Of a stretch of DNA of 40,807 nt, positions 6,428 to 14,686 are shown piece after piece (the first letter of the stretch is position 1; each line of letters begins with the position of its first letter). The DNA comes from CAZAMI01 sp964627805. Lineage in GTDB: Archaea > Thermoproteota > Thermoprotei_A > Sulfolobales > NBVN01. A program made the translations under genes and the position numbers. Location of the stretch: NCBI GenBank assembly GCA_964627805.1, contig CAZVLA010000035.1:1-40807 (forward strand), given 5' to 3'. Under the pieces are notes generated by a model. That model was given only the letters and a program-made list of their open reading frames with translations, made no database searches and was not told the DNA's origin.

Positions 6428-7826
6428 GCATCAATTTCTTAAGTAGTGGGTAGGCCTCTAAAGCTCTTTCGTATGCTATCATTGTGTATAGTTGCTGTAC
6501 AATACCCACAGCTAGTAATATACCCATACCGGTACCGTAAGCACCGAAGATATTAGCTACTAGAGCTATTAGGGCAACTATTAATGAGCTAAGGAACGTG
6601 AGTGGGTATATGTACTTACCCAGTATAGCCTCAAGTAACCTCGGATTCCTTCTAACACCAGGTATCTCAAGCCCTGACTTAATGAGGTTCTCAGCCTGCG
6701 CCCTAGGATTAAGTCCCGCTATCTCAACCCACATAAACCCGAAGAGGACTGCTAGGGCCACTAATGATATGGAGTACACCACGATCCTTGTTGGGTAGTA
6801 AACAACCTCAAGTAATGTCCTCGGGGTCATCATGTAGTAAACCATAGTCCTTAAGGCGTTAGCTAGCCAAGGAGCCTTATCAGCTAAGTATGCTGATACT
6901 ATATTATTGAACAGTAGTAAGTCGGAGAATACTATACCTACGAGTAGGATAGGTATGTTAGTTACGTAGAGGAACTGCAGAGGAACCTTAGCCCTAATAC
7001 CTGGAGCCCTCTGAGTAGTTACTGGTATGTTCACCTTCATCTGCTGTAGGTAAACAAGTATGAATATAAGTACTATAGTAGTTATGAAGCCCGTTAATGT
7101 CGGTATGTACCTAGCACTAAGTAATCTAGAAGCACTCGGTACTATACCGAAGAAGAGCCTAGTAGTATCTATATTACCAGTACTGAATGCCTGGAATAGG
7201 TACGGGAAGAAACCGTAGAGCTGATCAGAATTAGCTATCTTCACAGGTGCGAACATCTCCCAAGCAATCCTCCTAGCAACACCACCTAAAATGAATAAAC
7301 TAACTCCAGAACCTATGCCCCAACCCTTCTGAATAGCTTCATCAAGTATAATCAATACTATAGCACCGAATAGGAACTGAAGGTATATAGCCGCTGTTAT
7401 GAACGCATTTAACCTATAGTAAAGTGCGAAGCCTAAGCCCTCAACAGCCGCTATTATCAGTGCTAAACCCTTCTCAGCCTGTGTAAATAACTTCCTGTCT
7501 TCAGGTCTGCTTAAATCGAGCTCAATTATCTTAGCACCAGCTAAGATCTGAATAAGTAGCCCTGCAGTAACTAAGGGACCTATACCTAACTGAGCTATGG
7601 TACCCCTAGCTGAAGCGAATATAACACTGATTATGGGGGGTAGGGCTATGCCCTTAGCTTGAGGGAAGGCGGCTAAGGGGAAGGCTAGGGTTGAAGCCAT
7701 TAGATAGTAAGCAACTAAAGCTAAGAAAGTATATATTAACCTACGCTTTAAGTCAGGCTTTCTAGCTGGTCTAGGTGGTGAGGGGAAGTAATCACCTATT
7801 GTCGCAAGTGCTTGGAGTATCCCCAT
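6417..7826 (-). CDS. secY: Protein translocase subunit SecY
   Basis: SecY forms the protein-conducting channel of the Sec61/SecYEG complex in the cytoplasmic membrane. The 469-residue product has about ten membrane segments. The N-terminal segment with Lys-Arg-Arg-Leu-Ile-Tyr-Thr-Phe is followed by the plug region after Pro-Pro-Ile-Ile-Ser. Gly-Ile-Gly-Ser-Gly-Val-Ser is the conserved membrane segment 4 motif. The basic cytosolic loop Asn-Ile-Pro-Val-Thr-Thr-Gln-Arg-Ala lies near 267-275 and binds ribosomes. Start ATG at 7826, about 50 bases after the uL15 stop. It ends the spc-like part of the operon. Confidence 0.96.
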   Translation of the reverse strand: MGILQALATIGDYFPSPPRPARKPDLKRRLIYTFLALVAYYLMASTLAFPLAAFPQAKGIALPPIISVIFASARGTIAQLGIGPLVTAGLLIQILAGAKIIELDLSRPEDRKLFTQAEKGLALIIAAVEGLGFALYYRLNAFITAAIYLQFLFGAIVLIILDEAIQKGWGIGSGVSLFILGGVARRIAWEMFAPVKIANSDQLYGFFPYLFQAFSTGNIDTTRLFFGIVPSASRLLSARYIPTLTGFITTIVLIFILVYLQQMKVNIPVTTQRAPGIRAKVPLQFLYVTNIPILLVGIVFSDLLLFNNIVSAYLADKAPWLANALRTMVYYMMTPRTLLEVVYYPTRIVVYSISLVALAVLFGFMWVEIAGLNPRAQAENLIKSGLEIPGVRRNPRLLEAILGKYIYPLTFLSSLIVALIALVANIFGAYGTGMGILLAVGIVQQLYTMIAYERALEAYPLLKKLMRGE

Positions 7827-7875
7827 CCATCTTCCCTTCTTGATACTGATTTTAGTTAGTCCTTAAAAGCTTAAG

Positions 7876-8334
7876 TTACTCCCTACCCTCCTTCAACACT
7901 ATTACCTCACCGCCTGCCTCCCTAACCTTACTAATGGCCCTCTCCGTAGCTTCGTAGACCCTAACCCTTACTTTATGAGTTACTTTACCCCTACCTAGTA
8001 ACTTATTATAACCAAGCACTGACAGGTCTAACTCATAAAGTCCGTCAGGACCTACCTTAACCTCACCCCTCCTGATTAAGTCAGTAAGTAGTTCATCGAG
8101 CTCACCAACATTGATTCCTTTGTACTCAGTAGTTACTGTTTGTGGTCTTGTGAATCCATGCTTACCGAACCAGTCTGGGTAGTACTTGATCACCCATGAC
8201 CACATATGCTTATGCATTCCAGCAGCTCCTCTACCTCCCTTACATCCGCTCTTCCTGTGCTGACCTATACTACCGTAACCTTGGTTCCTATATCCCCTCA
8301 TGTACCTACTCTTCTTCTTCCTCCTAACCACCAT
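7876..8334 (-). CDS. rpl15: Large-subunit ribosomal protein uL15
   Basis: The 152-residue product is archaeal uL15: a basic N-terminus (Arg-Arg-Lys-Lys-Lys-Ser-Arg), the conserved Gly-Gly-Arg-Gly-Ala-Ala-Gly near residue 35, and a C-terminal part ending in Val-Ile-Val-Leu-Lys. It binds 23S rRNA late in assembly. I choose ATG at 8334 over an adjacent TTG one codon earlier because GAGGTGAT lies just upstream. It sits between uL30 and secY, the usual place. Confidence 0.95.
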   Translation of the reverse strand: MVVRRKKKSRYMRGYRNQGYGSIGQHRKSGCKGGRGAAGMHKHMWSWVIKYYPDWFGKHGFTRPQTVTTEYKGINVGELDELLTDLIRRGEVKVGPDGLYELDLSVLGYNKLLGRGKVTHKVRVRVYEATERAISKVREAGGEVIVLKEGRE

Positions 8335-8345
8335 CAATCATCACC

Positions 8346-8819
8346 TCATATCATTCTCCTAAGTAATTCATTAATAGCTGCTCCCCTATAACCTAACTCA
8401 CCACCAGCTCCGTACTGCCTCTTAATACTACCCTTAAAACCTCCCTTAGGTGGGTGTAGCCTAAATACGGGCTTTACGTACTCATCGTACTTATGCCAGA
8501 GTATCTTACCGCTTAATAAAGCATCAACTAACTCATCAATATTACTAACCTTGAATATCCTCTTGACAGCCTCATCAGTTATTGGTTTATTACCGACTAG
8601 CCTCCCCCTCTTAACTATTAACTCCTTAAGGGTCTCTCTATCAATCTCTCCCCAAGTAACCCAATTCTTAACTACATTAAGCATACCGTCAATTGTTGGG
8701 TTCTTAGGGTAGATAACTGCGTGGAACTTCCTCACTAACCTTAACATCCTCAACGTAGCCTTAACATCTGGTGGTACGTCAACCCTACCCCTAATCCTTA
8801 TTATTGCGTAGAGCGTCAT
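8346..8819 (-). CDS. rpl30: Large-subunit ribosomal protein uL30
   Basis: The 157-residue product is the long archaeal and eukaryotic form of uL30. It opens with Leu-Tyr-Ala-Ile-Ile-Arg-Ile-Arg-Gly and has Leu-Arg-Leu-Val-Arg-Lys-Phe-His-Ala near 26-34, the core of the family. The C-terminal extension includes Phe-Arg-Leu-His-Pro-Pro-Lys-Gly-Gly. It lies two bases after the uS5 stop and 11 before uL15, so translation is coupled. Confidence 0.95.
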   Translation of the reverse strand: MTLYAIIRIRGRVDVPPDVKATLRMLRLVRKFHAVIYPKNPTIDGMLNVVKNWVTWGEIDRETLKELIVKRGRLVGNKPITDEAVKRIFKVSNIDELVDALLSGKILWHKYDEYVKPVFRLHPPKGGFKGSIKRQYGAGGELGYRGAAINELLRRMI

Positions 8820-8821
8820 GA

Positions 8822-9460
8822 CTACCTCCTCACCCAGTCATAAGGTGATACGAACTTATACGTCATCCTTAACGCGTTATACGTAGCAGCTACGAAATTA
8901 AGGGTCGTTCTAGTCTCACCCTTAGTCCACGTCCACACATCCCTAATACCGGCATACCTAAGTACTACCTTAGCCGCGTCACCAGCAACTAGTCCCGTAC
9001 CCTTAGGAGCTGGTAGTAACCTCACAACTACACTCCCTGACTTACCCTCAACAGTGAATGGCACACTGTGAGGTTCATTACATGAGCACTCCCAACTACC
9101 GCAACCCCTCCTAACGGGTATTATATTGAGTTTAGCGTTCCTTAACGCCTTAAATATCGCCTGCCTAACCTGCCTAGCCTTACCAGTCCCTATACCTACG
9201 TAACCATCCATATTACCTATTACTACGAGAACCCTAAACCTAGTTACCCTACCAGCATCCGTCTGTTTCTGAACTATGTTGACATCAACGACCTCATGCT
9301 TAAGGTCAGGTAGTAAGTAATCAACGATCTCAGGCTCCCTAATGGGTAAGTTCATATCGAATATTTCCTTAATGCTCGTTATCTTACCCTCCTTAACTAA
9401 CCTACCTACCCTAGTCTTAGGGACCCACTCCTCAAGGGATGTAGTAGTTATTTGCGACAT
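8822..9460 (-). CDS. rps5: Small-subunit ribosomal protein uS5
   Basis: The 212-residue product is archaeal uS5, which acts in decoding accuracy and mRNA unwinding at the entry site. The S5 N-terminal RNA-binding part shows Gly-Asn-Met-Asp-Gly-Tyr-Val-Gly-Ile-Gly-Thr-Gly-Lys near 82-94. The C-terminal domain shows Leu-Leu-Pro-Ala-Pro-Lys-Gly-Thr-Gly-Leu. A cysteine group Cys-Gly-Ser-Trp-Glu-Cys-Ser-Cys near 120-127 is typical of archaeal forms. The ATG at 9460 follows uL18 by 11 bases. Confidence 0.95.
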   Translation of the reverse strand: MSQITTTSLEEWVPKTRVGRLVKEGKITSIKEIFDMNLPIREPEIVDYLLPDLKHEVVDVNIVQKQTDAGRVTRFRVLVVIGNMDGYVGIGTGKARQVRQAIFKALRNAKLNIIPVRRGCGSWECSCNEPHSVPFTVEGKSGSVVVRLLPAPKGTGLVAGDAAKVVLRYAGIRDVWTWTKGETRTTLNFVAATYNALRMTYKFVSPYDWVRR

Positions 9461-9471
9461 ACCTAATCACC

Positions 9472-10068
9472 TCACGAGCCAAACTCCTTAATTATCCTCT
9501 CCTTCACCTCATCAAAATGCTTAGGTAATTCACGGGGGTCTAACCCCCTAGCTAATACGCGTGAGAATTGACGCTTGAAGCGCTCCGGATCCTGACTAGC
9601 TAGTAACTCAGCATACTTAGCTATGTGCTCACCCCTAATCCTATCCTCACTAGGTAGTACCTCCTCAGAAGCAGGTACCTCAATACCCGCGTCCCTCAGA
9701 CCCTTAATAGCAGCGAACACCCTAGCTCCAGGGACCGGTCTATGCAGACCTATATCGGGTACTGCGTACTTAATGCCTAACTTCCTAGCTTTCAAACCAG
9801 CCAATAAACCAGTTAAGTAGGCTGCTGGTGTATTGTTGGGGTCACCCTTCCACCCAAGCTTAAATAACGTCTTACTATGAACACCAACTAAGGTCTTATC
9901 ACCTTGAGGTGCGAATTCAATTATCTGAACTATGAAGTACTGGTTAGTCTTCCTAACAACAGCTCTAATCTTCTTACCTGACTTAACCATTACGTACCTC
10001 TTGTAGTAGTTGGTCTTGCCCTCCCTCCTCCTTCTCCTAGGCACTTTATACTTAGGTCCTCTAGCCAT
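9472..10068 (-). CDS. rpl18: Large-subunit ribosomal protein uL18
   Basis: The 198-residue product is archaeal uL18 (eukaryotic L5-like), which binds 5S rRNA. It begins with Ala-Arg-Gly-Pro-Lys-Tyr-Lys-Val-Pro and a basic Arg-Arg-Arg-Arg-Glu-Gly-Lys-Thr-Asn-Tyr segment. Near 106-118 it has Gly-Leu-His-Arg-Pro-Val-Pro-Gly-Ala-Arg-Val-Phe, a hallmark of the family. It starts at ATG 10068, one base after the eL19 stop, so the two are coupled. Confidence 0.95.
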   Translation of the reverse strand: MARGPKYKVPRRRRREGKTNYYKRYVMVKSGKKIRAVVRKTNQYFIVQIIEFAPQGDKTLVGVHSKTLFKLGWKGDPNNTPAAYLTGLLAGLKARKLGIKYAVPDIGLHRPVPGARVFAAIKGLRDAGIEVPASEEVLPSEDRIRGEHIAKYAELLASQDPERFKRQFSRVLARGLDPRELPKHFDEVKERIIKEFGS

Positions 10069-10069
10069 G

Positions 10070-10522
10070 TCACCTCACCTGAATACCTAACTCCTGAAGA
10101 TGTCTCTTTAGATCAGCTAAGCACGTGAAAGTCCCTCCCTTAGCTAGCATATATAACCTCCTGTAGGTCTTCCTATCTATTACCTCGTGATCCCTTAACC
10201 ACCTTAAGTACCTCCTTATCTTCCTTATCGTGTATATCCACATGCGCTTCCTATCAGCTCTAGCATCCTTAGCACCCTTACGCTTACCATGACCCCTCCT
10301 ATGGCCCTTCCTCCTCTTCTCATGCCTAACCTTCCACCTACCCCTTGAGTTCCTCCTAGCCGGTAGTACTATTATTGCTCCATCCTTAATTAAGCGCCTA
10401 ATATCTTCTCTCCTAAGGGCTGCCTCAACATCCTCCTCCCTTTCGGGGTTTATCCTTATCCTAGAGACACCTACACCCAGTACCTCAGCCGCGAGTCTCT
10501 TCTGAATACTTAGATCCGTCAT
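10070..10522 (-). CDS. rpl19e: Large-subunit ribosomal protein eL19
   Basis: The 150-residue product is eL19: Gln-Lys-Arg-Leu-Ala-Ala-Glu-Val-Leu-Gly-Val-Gly near the N-terminus, then a long basic helix with the conserved Lys-Gly-His-Arg-Arg-Gly-His-Gly-Lys-Arg-Lys-Gly near 71-82. The C-terminal helix has Tyr-Arg-Arg-Leu-Tyr-Met-Leu-Ala-Lys-Gly. It joins eL32 and uL18 in the usual archaeal order, with a 10-base gap after eL32. Confidence 0.95.
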   Translation of the reverse strand: MTDLSIQKRLAAEVLGVGVSRIRINPEREEDVEAALRREDIRRLIKDGAIIVLPARRNSRGRWKVRHEKRRKGHRRGHGKRKGAKDARADRKRMWIYTIRKIRRYLRWLRDHEVIDRKTYRRLYMLAKGGTFTCLADLKRHLQELGIQVR

Positions 10523-10532
10523 GCCTCACACC

Positions 10533-10916
10533 TCATGCATTGGCTACCTTAATTCCCAACTCCCTAGCCTTAGCAAGTATCTCTGACCTCTTTTTAAGGC
10601 TAACAGTAGATCCTATATATACAATAACTTTAGATGGATCTAAGCCCTCAAGTTCCTTAGGATTATTCACTACTACAGGCTTAAGTCCTGAAGGGTGAAG
10701 ACCCCTTATGACCTTAGGTGTTCTATAACCTACACTAGCTAGTGGTGGGTACCCCTTAAGCTTAAGCCTCATGGGGTTGTCCTTACCTCTAGGCCTCTTC
10801 CACTTTAGCTTATTCTGGAACTTAACGAACTTCCACCAAAGATGCCTAAGGAACTCAGGCTTGTCCTTCCTCATTATTAACTCCTTAATCTTCCTCCTAG
10901 GCAATTCTTGAGTCAC
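10533..10916 (-). CDS. rpl32e: Large-subunit ribosomal protein eL32
   Basis: The 127-residue product is eL32. The core motif Trp-Lys-Arg-Pro-Arg-Gly-Lys-Asp-Asn-Pro-Met-Arg lies near 38-49, followed by Val-Gly-Tyr-Arg-Thr-Pro-Lys and Gly-Leu-His-Pro-Ser-Gly. The start is a GTG at 10916 shortly after the uL6 stop at 10923. It belongs to the continuous ribosomal operon and shows nothing unusual. Confidence 0.95.
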   Translation of the reverse strand: MTQELPRRKIKELIMRKDKPEFLRHLWWKFVKFQNKLKWKRPRGKDNPMRLKLKGYPPLASVGYRTPKVIRGLHPSGLKPVVVNNPKELEGLDPSKVIVYIGSTVSLKKRSEILAKARELGIKVANA

Positions 10917-10922
10917 GAATCA

Positions 10923-11462
10923 TCACCCCTTCTCGTAGATGTATATACCATCAACGAAGACCCTCCTATCAAATCCCCTAATCTTAGTTGCTTGCTCAAT
11001 ATTAGCTGCTGTCTGACCTACCTCCTCAATATCGACACCCTCAACAATAATGTCTCTCTTCTCAACCTTAACCTTGACATTACCCACTATCTTAGCTACT
11101 CTAGGTGCTTTCTCACCTAAGAAATTCTCAATAAGTACCTTATCTCCCTGAACTTTAACTGATACGGGGAAGTGTGAGTATATGATCTTTAGTTTATATC
11201 TATACCCCTCAGTAACACCCTTAATCATATTCCTTATGTGGGCAGCTATTGAGTAAGTTAGTGCTCTCTGCTTCCTCCTAGCGAAGAATGACTCAACAAC
11301 TACTGCATTATTACTTAAGTATATCCTAACGTTCCTAGCGAATGAGAAGTCCCTCCTAACCTCACCCTTAGGTCCCTTAACCGTAACTACCTTACCATCT
11401 ATACTTACCTCAACACCCTCCGGTATCTCAATCTCCTTCCTAACTACGACGTCCTTAGGCAT
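10923..11462 (-). CDS. rpl6: Large-subunit ribosomal protein uL6
   Basis: The 179-residue product is uL6, a two-domain protein binding 23S rRNA near the factor-binding site. Both repeats of the uL6 fold are visible: Val-Thr-Val-Lys-Gly-Pro-Lys-Gly-Glu near 27-35 and Phe-Leu-Gly-Glu-Lys-Ala-Pro near 119-125. The end Lys-Ile-Arg-Gly-Phe-Asp-Arg-Arg-Val-Phe-Val-Asp-Gly-Ile-Tyr is typical of archaea and eukaryotes. The ATG at 11462 lies 14 bases after the uS8 stop. Confidence 0.95.
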   Translation of the reverse strand: MPKDVVVRKEIEIPEGVEVSIDGKVVTVKGPKGEVRRDFSFARNVRIYLSNNAVVVESFFARRKQRALTYSIAAHIRNMIKGVTEGYRYKLKIIYSHFPVSVKVQGDKVLIENFLGEKAPRVAKIVGNVKVKVEKRDIIVEGVDIEEVGQTAANIEQATKIRGFDRRVFVDGIYIYEKG

Positions 11463-11476
11463 GCATGCTCACCCCA

Positions 11477-11878
11477 TCAATATACGTAAGCTAGTAACAC
11501 ACCCCCTATCTTCCTCTCTAAAGCTTCCCTATGCGACATTACGCCCTGGGATGTAGATAGTATTATGATGCCAATATCCCTAGATGGTAGGTACTTCCTC
11601 AACCAGTGAGGCATTTCACGTAAATCCCTATACTTTACCGAGAATCTAGGCTTGATTACACCGCACTTGTTAATCCTACCTAATAACTGCACCTTAATCT
11701 TACCCCACCTACCGTCATCAATGTGCTCAAACTCACCTATGTAACCGTACTTCTGCATCACCCTAAGAACCATAGCTATTAACTTAGATGCTGGGGTAAT
11801 TACTGCCTCCTTATGTCCTCTCATCTCATTATTCAGTATGGTTGATAGTGCATTAGCTAGCGGATCTATTACTACCAT
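11477..11878 (-). CDS. rps8: Small-subunit ribosomal protein uS8
   Basis: The 133-residue product is uS8, which binds the 16S central domain. It begins Val-Val-Ile-Asp-Pro-Leu-Ala-Asn-Ala-Leu and ends with Ile-Gly-Gly-Val-Leu-Leu-Ala-Tyr-Val-Tyr, and the C-terminal Ser-Thr-Ser-Gln-Gly-Val-Met-Ser-His-Arg-Glu is diagnostic. A GTG three codons upstream is open, but I choose the ATG at 11878 because GAGGTGAT lies at the right distance before it, overlapping the uS14 stop. Confidence 0.95.
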   Translation of the reverse strand: MVVIDPLANALSTILNNEMRGHKEAVITPASKLIAMVLRVMQKYGYIGEFEHIDDGRWGKIKVQLLGRINKCGVIKPRFSVKYRDLREMPHWLRKYLPSRDIGIIILSTSQGVMSHREALERKIGGVLLAYVY

Positions 11879-11888
11879 CACAATCACC

Positions 11889-12053
11889 TCACGAGTACTT
11901 CCTAAAGCCTAGCTCCCTAGCAACCTCCCTAAAGCACTGCCTACATAGGTATAGTCCGTACTTCTGAATTACTGCGTCCCTGCTACCGCATCTCTGGCAA
12001 ACCTGTACACCCCTACCGTACCTCCTAATTACCGGTGGCTTATACTTCCCCAT
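11889..12053 (-). CDS. rps14: Small-subunit ribosomal protein uS14 (short zinc-binding form)
   Basis: This short gene encodes 54 residues, beginning Gly-Lys-Tyr-Lys-Pro-Pro and ending Phe-Arg-Lys-Tyr-Ser. Two cysteine pairs, Cys-Gln-Arg-Cys-Gly and Cys-Arg-Gln-Cys-Phe-Arg, form the zinc site of archaeal and eukaryotic uS14, and Tyr-Gly-Leu-Tyr-Leu lies between them. The ATG at 12053 is one base after the uL5 stop, and the stop overlaps the uS8 ribosome binding site. The position between uL5 and uS8 is exactly where archaeal operons carry it. Confidence 0.96.
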   Translation of the reverse strand: MGKYKPPVIRRYGRGVQVCQRCGSRDAVIQKYGLYLCRQCFREVARELGFRKYS

Positions 12054-12054
12054 G

Positions 12055-12627
12055 CTATATCACCCTCACACCCAGCTCCTTAATAAAGAATGTTATAGCC
12101 TCCACCTTAGATACCCTATGCCTTCTAGGTATTCTAGACCTCTTAACCCTACGTCTCATAACTCTAAATCCTGGCCTCTCTAAAGTAACTGCTACGTCCA
12201 TACCGAATATACCTACTTCAGGATCGTACTTAACGCCGGGAATCATTATGTGTTCAGTAATTCCGAATGAAACATTACCGTAGTCATCAAAGCTTGAAGC
12301 CTTTATTCTCCTACCTACAGCCTCTAATGCCTTATTAAGGAAGTTAATAGCACGTTCCCCTCTTAGAGTAACTACAGCTGCTATGGGTTCCCTCTTCCTA
12401 ATACCGAACTCCTTAATAGTTCTCTTAGCTCTCCTTATGGAGGGTTCTTGACCGGTTAACTCTCTAAGTACCTTAACGGCCTTCTGAAGCCTCTCACCTG
12501 AAGTTCCTACACCCATGTTGACGGTTACCTTAGCTATTCTAGGCTTAAGCATTGGGTTTGAGGCCCACTTCTTCAGTATCTCCTCCATAACATCCTCACT
12601 TAAGGCTAATTTACCCTTAGCACTCAT
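12055..12627 (-). CDS. rpl5: Large-subunit ribosomal protein uL5
   Basis: The 190-residue product is uL5, which binds 5S rRNA and contacts tRNA in the P site. It shows Ile-Ala-Lys-Val-Thr-Val-Asn-Met-Gly-Val-Gly near 32-42, the Arg-Arg-Ala-Lys-Arg-Thr-Ile-Lys-Glu-Phe-Gly-Ile-Arg segment, and Gly-Ile-Thr-Glu-His-Ile-Met-Ile-Pro-Gly near 122-131. The ATG at 12627 overlaps the eS4 stop by four bases (translational coupling). Confidence 0.95.
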   Translation of the reverse strand: MSAKGKLALSEDVMEEILKKWASNPMLKPRIAKVTVNMGVGTSGERLQKAVKVLRELTGQEPSIRRAKRTIKEFGIRKREPIAAVVTLRGERAINFLNKALEAVGRRIKASSFDDYGNVSFGITEHIMIPGVKYDPEVGIFGMDVAVTLERPGFRVMRRRVKRSRIPRRHRVSKVEAITFFIKELGVRVI

Positions 12628-13382
12628 AGCGCTCCCTCCGGTAAGGTTATTTCCGGCTTATCTTTACCTATAATCATGATCTTATCTAGTGTAGTGTAGA
12701 ATTTGTTGCCCTTAAGATCCTCTAACTCCACTAACTTCCTATAATGCCTCATACCTTCGGATACGCTTCTTATCCTACCTACCCTACCTACGTTCTTACC
12801 TCCAATAACTATAGCTAACATACCCTCCTGAAGTGGGTAGTAATCGATTAACCTCTGGTCTGGTAACCCTATCTTAACAGTACCCATAGTTCTGTAGACA
12901 TCCTCCTCAGGGTTTGTTGGATCACTTACGCGTATTAGTACATTCCTACCATCATGCAGGTTGAGTTGGATATGTCCTCCCTTAACTGTGGTCTTGTTCT
13001 CTATTCTACATAACTTATACGTTGCCTCCTCCTTACTAATAGGTATTAATGACATGAACTTAATGGGTACTGGAATCATCCTGAAGTACTCAGCAGTATC
13101 AACAACTTCAAGAACGTCCATTAACCCTACAGGGAATTTGTAATTCCTTCTAACCCTACCATCAACCTTAAAGTGACCCTCAGCTATTAACTTCCTAGCT
13201 TCACGGGCTGTCTCAGCGTAACGTAGTATGTCCCTAACTATTATTAATAAAGGTATTGATCTCCCAATAGAGTGTGGACCAGGTGATGGCTTAACAGTCC
13301 AGACATACTCCTTCCTAAGTATGGGCCAGAAATCAGGAGCGGCTAATCTCTTTAGATGCCTCCTACCACCCATTCTAGCCAT
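12624..13382 (-). CDS. rps4e: Small-subunit ribosomal protein eS4
   Basis: The 252-residue product is eS4. The N-terminal RS4NT segment has His-Leu-Lys-Arg-Leu-Ala-Ala-Pro, and an S4-type RNA-binding domain follows with Ile-Ala-Glu-Gly-His-Phe-Lys-Val-Asp-Gly-Arg near 65-75. The central and C-terminal parts include a KOW-like Ile-Val-Ile-Gly-Gly-Lys-Asn-Val-Gly-Arg-Val-Gly. Its start overlaps the end of uL24 by one base and its end overlaps uL5, so the three are read as one unit. Confidence 0.95.
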   Translation of the reverse strand: MARMGGRRHLKRLAAPDFWPILRKEYVWTVKPSPGPHSIGRSIPLLIIVRDILRYAETAREARKLIAEGHFKVDGRVRRNYKFPVGLMDVLEVVDTAEYFRMIPVPIKFMSLIPISKEEATYKLCRIENKTTVKGGHIQLNLHDGRNVLIRVSDPTNPEEDVYRTMGTVKIGLPDQRLIDYYPLQEGMLAIVIGGKNVGRVGRIRSVSEGMRHYRKLVELEDLKGNKFYTTLDKIMIIGKDKPEITLPEGAL

Positions 13383-13882
13383 TACTCACTACCCCCTTCC
13401 TCCTTACCTCCTTCAGTAGAGGTACTACCGCTTTTAACTCCTTCCTCCTCACCCTTACTAACCTCCTCCTTAACCTCCTTCTCCTCCTTAGCTTCCTTGA
13501 CCTCCTCAGGGGGTGGTACCCTACCTCTCCTTCTCTCTATAATCTTCTTCCTCATCTTATCGCTTAAGTCAAGCTTAATTATCATTACCTTAGAAGGATG
13601 TATCGGGTAGTAAACAGGTGTACCGTCAGCCCTCTTGAGAGTTACTCCTTCAACATAAATAGCTATCTTCTCATAATCAACTCTAACTACCTTACCCTCA
13701 TGACCAGCCCAATCACCACGCATAATCCTAACGACATCACCCTTACGAACAGGTAATCTCTTAATTCCTAACTGCTTAACTAATTCATCTGATAACCGAG
13801 CATTGAAGTACTTATGCCTCCTATGCAGTGGTGCGTTGAAGTACTCTAGCCTCTGCTTACCGGGCTTGCTCGACCTAACCAT
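13382..13882 (-). CDS. rpl24: Large-subunit ribosomal protein uL24 with acidic tail
   Basis: The first 120 residues are uL24: Arg-Arg-His-Lys-Tyr-Phe-Asn-Ala near 20-27 and the KOW motif Gly-Asp-Trp-Ala-Gly-His-Glu-Gly-Lys-Val near 54-63. The last roughly 45 residues form a Lys/Glu repeat tail ending in Ser/Gly-rich sequence, which is low complexity and probably disordered; such acidic tails occur in several crenarchaeal uL24 proteins, as I recall. I use ATG at 13882, one codon inside a GTG. The stop overlaps the eS4 start. Confidence 0.94.
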   Translation of the reverse strand: MVRSSKPGKQRLEYFNAPLHRRHKYFNARLSDELVKQLGIKRLPVRKGDVVRIMRGDWAGHEGKVVRVDYEKIAIYVEGVTLKRADGTPVYYPIHPSKVMIIKLDLSDKMRKKIIERRRGRVPPPEEVKEAKEEKEVKEEVSKGEEEGVKSGSTSTEGGKEEGGSE

Positions 13883-13896
13883 CACTCATTACCCCC

Positions 13897-14319
13897 TTAA
13901 ACAATTATTGTAGCTAAGTTTGAGATGCCGCTCCATCTCTCAGCAGCTTCCTTAGCTACTGGACCTCTGATCTCCGTGCCCTTAGGCATTCCCTCAGGGG
14001 TCACTATGACGCATGCGTTATCCTCGAAAGCTACCCACGTACCGTCGGGTCTTCTGAAGGGCTTCTTCTGCCTAACAACTACAGCGTACATTATCTGACC
14101 TACTAACTCAGCATTACCCTTCTTAACAGTAACAACTACTAAATCACCTACGGTAGCGAATGGTATCCTCCTTAACCTTGTCTTAAGTCCGGGTACTCCT
14201 ATAACCATGACTTCCTTAGCACCGCTATTATCAGCTACCTTCAATCTAGTACCTACGATTACACCTGGCGATCTACGTACCCTAGCGAACTTAGCACCTT
14301 TCTTCCTCCTAAACGACAT
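13897..14319 (-). CDS. rpl14: Large-subunit ribosomal protein uL14
   Basis: The 140-residue product is uL14. Conserved segments are Leu-Lys-Val-Ala-Asp-Asn-Ser-Gly-Ala-Lys near 26-35, Val-Gly-Asp-Leu-Val-Val-Val-Thr-Val-Lys-Lys-Gly near 57-68 and Phe-Glu-Asp-Asn-Ala-Cys-Val near 98-104. The C-terminus Ile-Arg-Gly-Pro-Val-Ala is the archaeal and eukaryotic type. Its ATG at 14319 overlaps the uS17 stop by one base. Confidence 0.96.
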   Translation of the reverse strand: MSFRRKKGAKFARVRRSPGVIVGTRLKVADNSGAKEVMVIGVPGLKTRLRRIPFATVGDLVVVTVKKGNAELVGQIMYAVVVRQKKPFRRPDGTWVAFEDNACVIVTPEGMPKGTEIRGPVAKEAAERWSGISNLATIIV

Positions 14320-14684
14320 TACTCACCACCCTTCTTGAGGACACCTAAGACTACCCAAGCCACTGACTTAGCTAATGGTCTAGTCTCACCTATTAATACG
14401 GTATCGCCTGGCTCGGCATTTATGCATGGCGGATTATGCGCGTGTATCCTTGACCTACGTCTCTCATACCTCATATACTTCCTAATATACACTAGGTACT
14501 CACGCTCAACAACTACAGTGCGTTTCATCTTAGCCTTAATCACCTTACCAACTAGTAAACCTCCCCTAACTTTTAGATGTCCGTGCCAAGGGCATAGCGG
14601 GTCATCACATACGTTCTTAGGTGGTTGTAATCCCCTATACCTAATCCCGACGTCTCGGTAAGTTAACTTACCTTCCTCACTCAT
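14319..14684 (-). CDS. rps17: Small-subunit ribosomal protein uS17
   Basis: The 121-residue product is archaeal uS17 with Cys-Asp-Asp-Pro-Leu-Cys-Pro-Trp-His-Gly near 26-35 and the core Gly-Lys-Val-Ile-Lys-Ala-Lys-Met-Lys-Arg-Thr-Val-Val near 46-58. His-Asn-Pro-Pro-Cys and Gly-Asp-Thr-Val-Leu-Ile-Gly-Glu-Thr-Arg-Pro complete the OB fold. I prefer the ATG at 14684, preceded by GGTGG, over a GTG three codons earlier at 14693 that would overlap rnp1. Confidence 0.95.
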   Translation of the reverse strand: MSEEGKLTYRDVGIRYRGLQPPKNVCDDPLCPWHGHLKVRGGLLVGKVIKAKMKRTVVVEREYLVYIRKYMRYERRRSRIHAHNPPCINAEPGDTVLIGETRPLAKSVAWVVLGVLKKGGE

Positions 14685-14686
14685 AC

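Noticed and set aside
8330..8375. GTGATGA-like word between uL30 and uL15
   Set aside because: It is the uL15 ribosome binding site; no ordered D', C' and D boxes follow.
14335..14661. Plus-strand 108-residue frame within uS17
   Set aside because: Antisense shadow of a conserved ribosomal gene.
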